Part shown: positions 1 to 9,069 of the stretch, one piece after another | Layout of the letters: every line of letters starts with the position of its first letter | Position numbering within the stretch: the stretch's first letter is position 1 | From: Apostichopus californicus | Lineage: Eukaryota; Echinodermata; Holothuroidea; Aspidochirotida; Stichopodidae | Length of the DNA stretch: 28,230 bases | Direction: 5' to 3' | Assembly: GCA_020650975.1 (NCBI GenBank) | Contig: JAIPMN010006541.1 | Span: 1 to 28,230, forward strand | Translations under genes and position numbers: made by a program | Notes under the pieces: generated by a model | The model's input: only the letters and a program-made list of their open reading frames with translations | The model's database searches: none | What the model was told of the DNA's origin: nothing

Positions 1-191
1 AGCGCCACACTGTGGGACTGTGTGTCCGAAAATTAGCAATACTCTAGCAAAGAAATACCAGTTCCACAATCACGAAGAATCTTCTTTTTTACAACGTGAA
101 AACAGTTTGAAGGAAAGAAAGTTTGGCCGTGTATCTTAATATAACACACTTCTCCCACCATATCAAGTATATTTTCAGGTGATTTATACCA

Positions 192-498
192 GAAGATATA
201 GTTTTGGGGTGTTTTAAGGCTTAGGTGTCCGAAATTGTCAGTGTCCATGCTACTGATTATAGTCAGTATTGCAAAGTTCGGAACACTGCGAAGTTCGGAC
301 ACCCGTAAGAAATGCATAATTTCACCCTGATAACCTACAGCAAGAGCCAATTTCATGAAAAACTACGAAGCTACAGTTATTTTCTCTCCAAAATAACCTG
401 TGTGCTAGCAAGTACTTACATATTTGTCTCTAAAAGGAAGTTATAGTTTTGGGGTGTTTAAATCTTAGGTTTCCGAACTTCGAAGTGTCCCTGCTACT
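192..498. repeat. Diverged direct repeat, two copies about 245 bp apart
   Basis: The segment at about 192-256 and the segment at about 437-498 share the core atagttttggggtgttt, followed by ttaggt, then tccgaa, then agtgtcc, then tgctact. The copies differ by scattered substitutions and small gaps, so this is an old duplication or two members of a repeat family. Related words (gttcggaacactgcgaag and gttcggacaccc) also occur at 276-304. Confidence 0.6.
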
Positions 499-1961
499 AC
501 ATGTACATAGTAAAGGCTTCATAATTGACGCACCTTCGTAATTGACGCACCTTCAAATATTACTAGCATGATACAGCAGGCAACCTAAACTTTTAGCAGT
601 CAAGCAGAGTTACATATTTTTTGAGTTTGAAACCATTTCAGGTATATGCTGATCAATTTTTGTTAAAGCTTTTAACACCCTCCCCCCAGTTTTGCACATT
701 TTTTGGCATTTGAAAATCTTACTCCCTAAAAATAACCAAAATTACCTCAATATAAATACCACTACTCTCTGGGACCTGACCTGCCTGAGCTTAGAGACTC
801 AGCGCATAGCAAACAGCATCCAAAGTCAATGGATTGTACATAGGCCTTCCCTGCAGTTATAGCTTATCGACGAATGTGTCAATTTAGGGGTATGAAAGAA
901 GTTGACACAGCAGAAATTTTGTGGTCAAATTCTGCTCAACTGTACGTTGCATAGGCACAGAACAATAAATATGTTGATATCATTACATTTCTGAGGTACT
1001 ACACATTTGAGTTGAGTGATTTGGATTTTTGGTAGATAGACATTGTCAATCTTTAAGTGCGTCAATTTTGAGCCCATGCACCATGCTACAGTAGGCGACT
1101 GTATTACCAACATGCGTTAGTTGCCAAAACTGGTCTGCATGGTCAGTGATAAAATTGCGTCCGAGTGCCATTTATACAAATAAGTAGATGCCATTCATGG
1201 CACAGACACAAAGACAGTTGAGTTTTAAGTAAAAACCATAGTGTACATATATACAAAAAGTTACATAGTAATGAATAAATGGACCTAGTTTTGCAAAATT
1301 ATACCATATTTTGACTTCTCAACCTGTGGAAGCTTGACTGTGGGACTTGCAACTTAGTAAACATGTTTTGGGGGCATACTTTCATTGCTGTGACTTGTGG
1401 CCTCTGTTAAAACATAACATTTCACAAAATGTGCCGTAAAACACCTCACAATATTGTCCTGGTTAGGTACTATACAGCCAGTACCAGCAGAAGGCCATGA
1501 CATTATTTGATTCATATACATGAACAACAAAGAAACTGTGTTCTTTTATTTTTTGCTTCCAGGATCAATATATGAGGGTGGCCCCTAACTTAGCTCATGA
1601 TTGAAGTTTGTTCAAAACTTCTAGCACATGCAGTAGTTACCTCTGTATATGTGTGTATTCAAACATCCACAGAAAATTTCCATTGAAGATGTGAGCACAG
1701 CTGTTTACTTACATGAAATTTGCTTAAGAGATTGCAGTGGATGAATTTTCAGACCACATGCAAATTGAATTGTAATTTAATCCATATTTGCATTGTATCC
1801 TTTCTTAAATAGCAAGTTGAAATTGGAAAATTCCAAAGTTAGTCACTTATTTACTCAGGACTACAAGAATTATAGTTTGACCCTGAAAAACTGCCTTGTT
1901 GGTGAAATAACTCCACATTGTAATGTTGTTGCTCAGTACATGTCATTTGTAACACAATTGC

Positions 1962-2452
1962 TTTAAAGAATAGTTCAGGTCAAAATTTCTTGAGATATTG
2001 ACAGTTGAAGTTGCCACCTTGAGTACCAAAAGGGAACTTGGAGCAAACAGGTGTGACGTCATTGTTGCACACTGATAAGTAATGTTTTGTTTCCCTTTAA
2101 AATTTATGCCTTAGAACTTTATACTCCACAATTGGTTGCATCCATCACGTGAATGTACCATAGGTATTGGTATTTTATGAACTAATTCACATCCCCTTTA
2201 GACAAACTAGTAACCCTATCCAATTCAAGGTGAACAATAAAGGGAAAAAAAACATTATTTGTCAGTGTGCAACTATGACATCACACCAGCTGTTTGCTTC
2301 AAGTTCACTTTTGGTAAAATATCAGATAACTTCAACTGTCAATATCTCAAAAACGGTACATAGGAATTGAATGCAAATTTCACTACAACGCTTAGATTTT
2401 GTTCCTCTGTAACATATCAAAAAGAACTTTTGACCTGGACTATTCTTTTAAA
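1962..2452. mobile_element. Foldback/MITE-like element with long inverted arms
   Basis: The left end reads tttaaagaatagttcaggtc. The right end, read on the other strand, is tttaaaagaatagtccaggt. The match continues inward through gatattgacagttgaagtt, ccaaaagggaacttggagca (right arm ccaaaagtgaacttgaagca), agttgcacactgataa-type sequence and tgttttgtttcccttta. Each arm spans well over 100 bp with small insertions, including an extra stretch of roughly 70 bp in the right arm. The element codes for nothing recognisable, which fits a non-autonomous DNA transposon. No clear target-site duplication was seen. It ends 110 bp before the TMEM42 start codon. Confidence 0.8.
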
Positions 2453-2498
2453 TGTATGTAACCTCATTGAAAGTGTTTATTCTTTCTTTTCGCTTCAG

Positions 2499-2561
2499 AT
2501 TATACAGTACAAAGGGTGACAATTAAATCATCCTTACAGTATATCCTTGTGGCCCTGCAAG
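2499..2561 (+). other. Probable 5' untranslated part of the first TMEM42-like coding exon
   Basis: A strong acceptor (ttctttcttttcgcttcag) ends at 2498, so the coding exon may begin at 2499 with an untranslated exon further upstream. An in-frame TGA at 2517-2519 precedes the ATG at 2562 with no ATG between, which supports 2562 as the start if this stretch is transcribed. Two other AG sites (ending at 2539 and 2561) could also serve as acceptors. The last would join directly onto the ATG and would allow an unseen upstream coding exon. Confidence 0.35.
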
Positions 2562-2726
2562 ATGTGGACCTCCGGATTTGTGATGGCAGTATCTGCGGGA
2601 CTTTGTGCAGCTACTGCATCTGTTGTTGCAAAATTTGCTTTCTCATCTTCAGAAGCAGATCGACTGTGCTTTTTCCTACTGCAGCTATGCTTTCCAAACG
2701 TTGAACCAACAGATAAATGGACTTTA
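2562..2726 (+). CDS. TMEM42: TMEM42-like coding exon 1
   Basis: This exon encodes 55 residues, starting MWTSGF, and ends in phase 0 at a consensus donor (gtaagt at 2727). It carries the first membrane helix and the conserved AKFAF stretch, then a loop with two cysteines and the ending TDKWTL. The loop is the least certain part of the model because it is poorly conserved in the family. Confidence 0.8.
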
Positions 2727-4945
2727 GTAAGTAATGTCTTCATGTTTTTGCTTTACAGAAGTGGTTCTTCTCTAAATCCAAAATTGCATTAAATTGAGGA
2801 TAGCCTTCTGTATGATGACTTAACTGATTATTGGTCTTCTAGGTAAAAGTCATACAGTTAGTTTTCATGTTAAAGAAATACACAACACTTACCTGTACAT
2901 AGTCATCACATTTTCCCATTGGACTGTACAAGTTGCTGGGCAATTGAGCAAAATTTCACTTTGGAGTTGAAATTATTTCGTGTGTGTGAGAATTTCCTGT
3001 AACAACATGGTGCTGTTACTTATGTTAATTGATGTAGTTGTAGTCATCAAGCTTGCCAAGACAATTGTAGCCCTCTAACTGTAAAGACTTATGGTTCTCT
3101 TACTTGTAGAGAGCTCCTCAACGATGCAAATTTATCATTGAATGGTTCATTATATTAACTTTGAGACTTTGAACTTTACCTAGCCCAACCTTTCATTTTA
3201 GTTGCTTGCTTGTAGTAATGAGCGTTTTATTTTAGGATACAGGCATAAGGCCATCTTTGTTAAACTTACAAAAATGGGTATTAGGTTTATTTTCAGTGAT
3301 CACTCCCTTGAGTGTACAAAACTTTCAGTTTTTCCTCTCTCTAGTTTGTGTGCGACTTCGGGATATTATAAAAAAAATTTTAAACTTATTCAGAACTGTC
3401 CAATTGGGATTTTACAGACCCTAAGACCCAGCGAACTCAGGTGTTAAAAAGTCATTATTTCTCAATATCTGGGAATAAGTAAGAAGGTTAGAACCTACAG
3501 TACAGTATAGGGCAATACCCCTGAGTGATTAAAGGAATTGAAGACTCGCCCCAAACCGCGTGCGGCCATCTGAAAAAGTTAACTTTCCGTTGCTTGCAAG
3601 TGACGTTTTTCTTGTGTCGCTACAAAATGCAGACATTAATGTAATGGGTACCTTGTTATCTTTAGCTGGACCTGAGATGTCCATCGCTGTATCGTTGTAC
3701 ACTGTGCTGTGGGTATTGACCGCAGCTGTATGTACTGACTGTACACAAGTGTCTAATTACCGACAGTAGCAAGCTGTGTGTGTATTTTCTGGGAATCGAT
3801 GGTGGTTTCTAACACTTCTGTTACACCTCATTCCAAACTAGGTCAGATTACCGGCATTAGACGTTTCTTTTTGCGCGAGTCTTCACACCTTTAATAGTCT
3901 GCTTTGTATTAGTTTACCATTGCATTAGAGAGGTGTGATTTTCCTTTCCAAGTTGAACTCTGACCTTGCCCATTGATCAATGTTGTCCTGAACACATATT
4001 GTATTAAACGTGAAAAAATTGAATCGTTTGTCAGGAAATGTAAATAATATTTTCTTTGTGTGTATATTTTGCAGATGTCACCAGTCTTGAGAATTGTCTG
4101 TTTCCTACTGATGTTGAGTTTTAACGGTGTCATGTGGACAATGTACGTGAAATCCATGCAGGTGATTGGAACTATCCAGGCCACACTCACAAACACCTCC
4201 TCAAACTTGTTGGCCACGGTAAGCAGAAATAACGTGACAATACCTTAGTAAAACATTTTGTATTTGTTGAGATCTCCGCCAAGACATTTACTTTACCGAT
4301 TGAAAGTTATACTTTTAAATGCCAAAATGTTTTGACTACACTCATATGGAATTGTAGCGAGTGTTCTCATGCAAATTGGGAGAATAAATGCCAATGGGTT
4401 TGGCCTTTTTCTCAGAAAAATTACTCTGTACCCCTCTCAAAAGGATCATAGAGATTGCATAAAAATGCATTTTTACTGTTTCACCGTTCTTTGAAAAATT
4501 GTAAGAAGATTAAAGGGGAAGCTGCAACATCGCTGCCTGTTGAACCCTTAAGTTTGTGCCATTGCAAACTTTAATTTTATCCTTTGTGCCATCAGGCCTC
4601 CTCTCCAAACCTTCTAGCCTACATGTGGTAAATATGCTATGCCACTGTTCCAAACTACACCTACCTCCTTACCCTCCCCCCTCCGAATAAAAAAGTATTA
4701 AAGAGTAGATAACCCAAAGTTGAAATTCCCTCACATATCAATCATATATGAACCTTTCTGTACTTTCCATCAAATTTCTGTTTCATTTCTTGAAGTCTTT
4801 TCTAGGCTGGTTGATGTTTGGTGAAGTACATTCGATCCGGTGGTTTTTTGGTGCTACCTTGATAGTGACTGGCCTAATGTTCATGCAAAAAGGAAGTAAA
4901 TATTCGATATCGGAAGAAGATCACCAAAGCAAGAAGACTAGATGA
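2562..4945 (+). CDS. TMEM42: TMEM42-like four-helix membrane protein (whole gene, three coding exons)
   Basis: Joining 2562-2726, 4075-4218 and 4796-4945 gives 152 residues, close to the roughly 160 of vertebrate TMEM42. All junctions are phase 0 with GT-AG borders. Four hydrophobic segments are visible: SGFVMAVSAGLCAATASVVA, RIVCFLLMLSFNGVMWTMYV, ATLTNTSSNLLATSFLGWLM and WFFGATLIVTGLMFM. Family marks are AKFAF after helix 1, NGVMWT in helix 2, and FLGWLMFGE followed by W and GLMF in the last third. This is the layout of a half-size EamA/drug-metabolite-transporter unit. TMEM42 proteins have no established function, so transport is only inferred from fold. The C-terminus ends in KKTR, which fits a dilysine ER-retrieval signal. 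The start is the first ATG after an in-frame stop. It converges with the minus-strand protease gene. Confidence 0.85.
2727..4074 (+). other. Intron 1 of the TMEM42-like gene
   Basis: The donor is gtaagt and the acceptor is tatattttgcag. The only structure seen inside is the 367-bp inverted-end element at 3528-3894. The open frames here (3202-3447, 3560-3769) match nothing I recognise, and the second lies entirely within the element. Confidence 0.75.
3528..3894. mobile_element. MITE-like element in TMEM42 intron 1
   Basis: The left end reads attaaaggaattgaagactc. The right end, read on the opposite strand, is attaaaggtgtgaagactcg, so the outer 20 or so bases match apart from a few positions. 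The interior is richer in CpG than the flanking intron and codes for nothing recognisable. These are the marks of a short non-autonomous DNA transposon. The target-site duplication is not clear. Confidence 0.7.
4075..4218 (+). CDS. TMEM42: TMEM42-like coding exon 2
   Basis: This exon encodes 48 residues from MSPVLRIVC to SSNLLAT, in phase 0 at both ends (acceptor gcag at 4071-4074, donor gtaagc at 4219). It contains helix 2 with the conserved NGVMWT and the start of helix 3 (ATLTNTSSNLLAT). Joined to exon 3 it gives NLLATSFLG, which fits the family pattern around N-x-L-S/A-S/T-x-F-L-G. Confidence 0.85.
4219..4795 (+). other. Intron 2 of the TMEM42-like gene
   Basis: The donor is gtaagc and the acceptor follows a pyrimidine-rich run (tttctgtttcatttcttgaag). 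The sequence is AT-rich, and I see no further gene or clear repeat in it. Confidence 0.75.
4796..4945 (+). CDS. TMEM42: TMEM42-like coding exon 3, with stop codon
   Basis: This exon encodes 49 residues and a TGA stop at 4943-4945. It begins SFLGWLMFGE, completes helix 3, then gives helix 4 (WFFGATLIVTGLMFM) and a polar tail rich in Glu, Ser and Lys that ends SKKTR. The acceptor AG at 4794-4795 keeps phase 0 with exon 2. A later AG (within ttctag at 4800-4805) would delete the conserved F-L and is less likely. Confidence 0.85.
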   Translation, partial: SFLGWLMFGEVHSIRWFFGATLIVTGLMFMQKGSKYSISEEDHQSKKTR

Positions 4946-5241
4946 GGAGGGATCTTCATCTTATGTGGTGAGTTAACTCAAAGCGTAAAGTTCATCGACC
5001 AATCGTGGAGTACAATTCTGCCAGTTGCTAGGATACAACCAAACCTTAGTGCCTATCAACACTTGATTTACCTTAACTACTGTAGCAGTAATGCAGAGCA
5101 ATAATACTTGACTTAATGTACCCAAGTTACTTTAGTTTCTGTCAAATACATATCCCACCTGTGTCATCATCTATAGGTAAATCTATATTGTAAACCAACT
5201 TTTGTACCAAAGCATTATATGGTACTACTACTACACATAAT

Positions 5242-5580
5242 TGAAAATATTTTTTGGAGGCAGAGTAATATTTTGTGATGAAAATAAACGTAACTTTTGG
5301 CATAAAAGTGAAAAAAACTTTGCTACAAAGTGGGTAAAGTTATGCTTTAAATTTTCAAAGGTTTTTAGTGCCAATAAGAAACAGGTAAAGGGTAAATAAA
5401 TAAAAAATTAATCCTAAAAATTAATAAATATATGAAAATATTTTTACGAGGCAGAGTAATAATTTGGGATGAAAATAACATAACTTTTGGCATAAAAGTG
5501 AAAAACTTTACTACAAAGTTGGTAAAGTTATGCTTGAAATTTTCAAAGGTTTTTAGTACCAATAAGAAACAGGTAAAGGG
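5242..5580. repeat. Two-copy tandem direct repeat downstream of TMEM42
   Basis: Copy 1 is 5242-5392 and copy 2 is 5433-5580, about 190 bp apart start to start. Shared blocks include gaggcagagtaat, taacttttggcataaaagtg, ggtaaagttatgctt and ttcaaaggtttttagt, then ccaataagaaacaggtaaag. Divergence is low, so the duplication is fairly recent. The 40-bp spacer is made of A and T runs. Confidence 0.85.
5283..5288 (+). promoter_or_regulatory. Candidate poly(A) signal for the TMEM42-like gene
   Basis: This is the first AATAAA after the TMEM42 stop codon, about 340 bases downstream. It lies in copy 1 of the tandem repeat and is lost in copy 2 (aaaataaca). There is no transcript evidence. Confidence 0.3.
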
Positions 5581-5692
5581 ACCTTGTAATAAATGTATTA
5601 TGTAAATATCTGTTAGCCTGGAGGTTGTCTGCATGATCCACATTTTACAAACCAATTCAATAGTCTGCTTTAAACTCTTGGAGAACTGTAAC

Positions 5693-5940
5693 ATGTATGT
5701 ATGTATGTATATTAGATCCTCCTGCAAGCAGGAACTCGTGAAGAAGCCTCATTGGCCTATCAAAGCCGCAAGCTGACCGAAGTCAGTCTCTTACATTCAT
5801 ATTTAACTTCCATGATTATGAATTGTTAATTGTCAACAACTCTATAACTGGACGACATACATTAATCTTGGAGTGACTCGAACTCGGGACCTTATGATTG
5901 AAAGGCACCGACGGTAACCACTGAGCAGTAACCACAAAGC
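5693..5940 (-). mobile_element. Old tRNA-derived SINE copy
   Basis: Read on the minus strand, the 5' end carries a box A-like stretch (tgctcagtgg at 5918-5927) and a box B-like stretch (gagttcgagtca at 5874-5885). A body follows, and a 3' tail of (CATA)n at 5693-5712. It aligns along its length with 24865-25117: shared words include gcaagcaggaactcg, gcaagctgacc, gacgaca and the tetranucleotide tail. Box A is missing a base and the body has drifted, so it is older than the other copy. It is not a functional tRNA gene. Confidence 0.75.
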
Positions 5941-5974
5941 GGTAACCACACAGCGGTTACCAGCGGTAACCACA
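5911..5974. repeat. Short tandem repeat of ggtaaccac at the SINE end
   Basis: The word ggtaaccac (or its agtaaccac form) recurs four times within about 60 bases. It includes one inverted copy that gives the palindrome ggttaccagcggtaacc at 5955-5971. The unit resembles the box A region of the adjoining SINE read on the other strand (gtggttacc), so it probably arose by local amplification of that end. Confidence 0.6.
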
Positions 5975-6661
5975 AACATTGGATCAACTGAATGAGCCAG
6001 TAGATTAGCTCTGTCTCAGAAAGGATCAAGGTGTTCTTTTGTTCTTATTATAACAAACAGAGACACAGCAGAAAACACAGCTCAGAAAATTAAATTTGCT
6101 CCAAAATATAATTTCCAGCTATTTTAATACAAAAAGTTGCATGTCCTTTTTAAGAACCAACATTTAAATAAGACATTTCCTGTTTTCCTTTTTGCGAGGA
6201 ACATGTAAGTAAAATGAAAAAAATAATAATAATAAATTCAGTGCTTTATAGAAAGGTTGACCTCTTTTTAATGAAGAGGATGAAAATGAATTCTAGCAAG
6301 GAATACTTTAAAACACCCTGGCAGCATATTGTGTGATACTTTTTAAATATATATGAAAACATCATCATATGCCAAAAAAAATATCTCCCATAAAAAGTCT
6401 GTTACACCAATTCATATACACTATATAAACATTGTTTTGACCATCATAGATTATTCACATATACAGCTGTAAGTAAATTTAAATATTTAAAATGTTTGCC
6501 ATAATTTCTCCACATTCCTGTCTATATAGTGTAAGTGGGAGATGAAGTAGAAGTTAAGGGGAAAAAAACCTAAAAATGAGAAATACTACTAAAAGCCAAA
6601 AATGTACAAAAAACATCTAAGACCTCACTCTCAAACATGGTAGCATTTTAATGATGCCGTT

Positions 6662-6690
6662 GGGGGTGGGGGGGCGGGAGGGGGATGGGG
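6662..6690 (+). other. G-rich tract with G-quadruplex potential
   Basis: Five runs of three or more G separated by single or double bases (ggggg, ggggggg, ggg, ggggg, gggg). This meets the usual four-run rule for a quadruplex. Function is unknown. Confidence 0.5.
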
Positions 6691-8942
6691 AAGAAGGTAT
6701 CAACCTCTTGTCTTCAATGTTAGAATTGATAAAGTTATAACTCTCAACTTAAATATAAGACCCATTTGGACAATGTCAAACAATGTGAACAGGTAGAAGA
6801 CTGTGCAATCCTAATTACTGTTACATTGCCTCACCGGTTACTGAAATAAATAGCAAAGCAATAATTGAGCGAAAATGATCATTTCATGCTGATTATTAAC
6901 ATTTATGAAGTCATCCATAAATTGTACACACTCATTAGAGAGCCGTACAGATGTTATTATTATAGTAAGAAACACAAACGTCTCTATCATGGAATATTAC
7001 AGAAATTCTGAACCAGTCTTTCCATCAACCTAATCATTCTTTCATATTTTTTAGAGATAATGCAAAAAGTATTCAAGACAAACTGCCTATCACTTTGACG
7101 TAACTGTCAAAAATGAAAGTATCTGTAAGTGTATGCAAGATAATTTTTCTTGCCAGAAAAATACACACTGTAAGTATGAAATATATATTAAATTGCATAA
7201 TTGTCACTGTAATAGGTAGTGCGTCATCTTGTTCTTCAATACAAATGTCAACATTGAGACTTACACCTACGTAAGGCACATCGGTAAAATGCTATACCAT
7301 TACGGACATCCATACCGATACCTGCTGCCAGCAATTTTCAGCTGTTCCGGTATACCGACTCTATTAAATAAGCAAAATCAGATTTTTAATATTGATAAAA
7401 TATCATTGCTTCCAACAATTTATCCTCTAGATAATGGTACCGGTTACTCCGAATATACTCAATTCTGCAAATCAAAACAGAAAACCCAGCAACTAAGTTC
7501 ACGTACCTGTGTTTCTGTGCATATCGCTCTCTGGGTAGGTGTACTGAGGTCCTGACCTAATTTGCATATCTTTGGTTGCACTTTTACTGACATTGTGTCT
7601 CGGTGAAAATAACCTCAGTTCTAGTCTTTGGATGATTTTGTTTTTTCTGATCAAAATGTCATTCTTTGTCAGATTTTCAGTCTGTCATGATGACATCCTA
7701 CAGATGAAATGTGTCAAGCTACCTGCTCTAACTAGTCTTCAGTAATCATCTTTAATCAATATCTGGAATTGGGGTATCAAAACTTTGTGACAATTGTGCA
7801 GGCAGTGAACACTGACATGGAAAATGAATATACTGTACTGTATTAATATGTTAATAGAGCTGGCAGGTACAAACATATTAATATGATTATTAATTTAATT
7901 TTTTTAATTTTTTATGGTTCCCGTGTCTGAAAGCCTTAATCGCCAAATATTGATCTTACAAACATGACTACCAACTATCTGTTCTCATGCGAGTGCTTAT
8001 GGTGGAGAGATTTGCAACTAAGGACGTCATCAATTTGAAAGTGTACCTGCACTTTTAGGACAATTTACGTCATTTAATGTATTTGATGGTAAAACCAACA
8101 TTATAGCTTTTGTTGTTGTGAACATATAGCAACCCCCCTCAGTGCCAGACACATAATCCAATGTTATGGTGATTTCAGATACAGCTGAATAAGAGACACA
8201 AGTATTGCTGAAATTAATTGCTTAGAAGTTCAAATCTTTCTGATGCTAGTATGGGCTGCTCAAGAGGCAACCTACCATTGACAGTCTTATACCAAAGACA
8301 TATAACAGTATACAACAAACCTACCACTCAGGATGAGTCTCTGAAAAGCCTAAGTCATAATGCATTGTTATCAAATCATTGTTATCAACTCAAAGATTGA
8401 ACAGTCACACACACCCAGAACCTCTGATCGTATGAAGGCATATCAAATGTAATGTATTGTTTGGTACAATGTGTAGTCGCTTCAAAGCTAATTACTTAAT
8501 GTGTGACATACTATATCCTAGTATAACGGAGATATGACACACCTGTTCCTTTGGAGCATGCAAATCTTTATAGCATGTACTGGATCATACTCTTCTCTTA
8601 CTGTATGTACTGATGTAACAAATATGCCTAACCCTTACGCAAGAGACTGACAAAAATATCACATATATATGTAGCCAAGATTTAGGACATGTGTCCAATT
8701 TGTACTAAAGAACATGTAGGATACAAACAGTAGGGTTAACAGGTATCGTAAACAATATATGGTACAAGTATTGCGGTGCTAATTGCTTAAGCATTCCATA
8801 GAAGTTTATCAGTAACGGCTCCAAAGATACATTTCACATTTCTGATGACAGTGGTCCATTTTTTTAACAAAGAGACCACCTCTCGGCCTATATCTAACTA
8901 TTGCAGATTATTCAAGATATTATCTGTGTTTTAACTTTATAT

Positions 8943-8948
8943 TTTATT
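8943..8948 (-). promoter_or_regulatory. Candidate poly(A) signal for the astacin-ShKT gene
   Basis: AATAAA on the minus strand begins 8 bases after the TAA stop. This is very close to the stop, so the real signal could be further downstream in the AT-rich sequence. Confidence 0.25.
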
Positions 8949-8956
8949 TTTAATTC

Positions 8957-9069
8957 TTAATTTCCACATAGATTGCAGCTGTATGGGCATTCCTTTCTGA
9001 TTTTAGCTTTCTTCTCGCAATGTCCTTTCTTTGACTTTTTACGGCATGATCGATGTTGATCCACGCAAC
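8957..9069 (-). CDS. Astacin-ShKT gene: terminal exon, ShKT domain 9 and stop
   Basis: The acceptor is tttctatcgcag, entered in phase 1. With the A from the previous exon it reads S-G-C-V-D-Q-H-R and ends SCNLCGN then TAA (8957-8959). All six cysteines are present. It lacks both aromatic positions seen in most sibling domains: W two residues after Cys2 is replaced by K, and the W-M pair before Cys4 by I-R. It is very basic, with 11 Lys/Arg against 3 Asp/Glu. The stop two residues after the last cysteine is typical of a C-terminal ShKT domain. Confidence 0.85.

Larger units (their letters stand above)
1..2498. other. Intergenic region upstream of the TMEM42-like gene
   Basis: No convincing gene was found here. 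It holds a diverged direct repeat (about 192-498), a short tandem repeat of attgacgcacctt (about 526-555) and a large foldback element (1962-2452). A 107-codon open frame on the minus strand at 33-356 overlaps the direct repeat and matches no family I recognise. A 5' untranslated exon or promoter of the TMEM42-like gene may lie here, but no core promoter could be assigned. The stretch between about 560 and 1960 is AT-rich and shows nothing I can name. Confidence 0.5.
4946..8956. other. Intergenic region between the convergent genes
   Basis: This includes the 3' untranslated regions of both genes, whose limits cannot be fixed. It holds a two-copy tandem repeat (5242-5580), a degraded SINE (5693-5940) with a small amplified repeat at its end, a short (AAT)n run near 6219-6236 and a G-rich tract (6662-6690). 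Open frames such as 7229-7555 (+) and 5365-5727 (-) are AT-rich or repeat-derived and match nothing I know. From about 6700 to 8900 I see no gene. Confidence 0.6.

Noticed and set aside
2167-2370. 67-codon plus-strand frame before TMEM42
   Set aside because: It lies entirely inside the foldback element, mostly in its right arm.
5365-5727. 120-codon minus-strand open frame
   Set aside because: It spans copy 2 of a tandem repeat, part of copy 1 and a SINE tail, and its translation is low-complexity (Phe/Ile/Leu-rich).
7229-7555. 108-codon plus-strand frame in the intergenic region
   Set aside because: It opens with a non-ATG codon, has no recognised motif and no convincing splice or promoter context.
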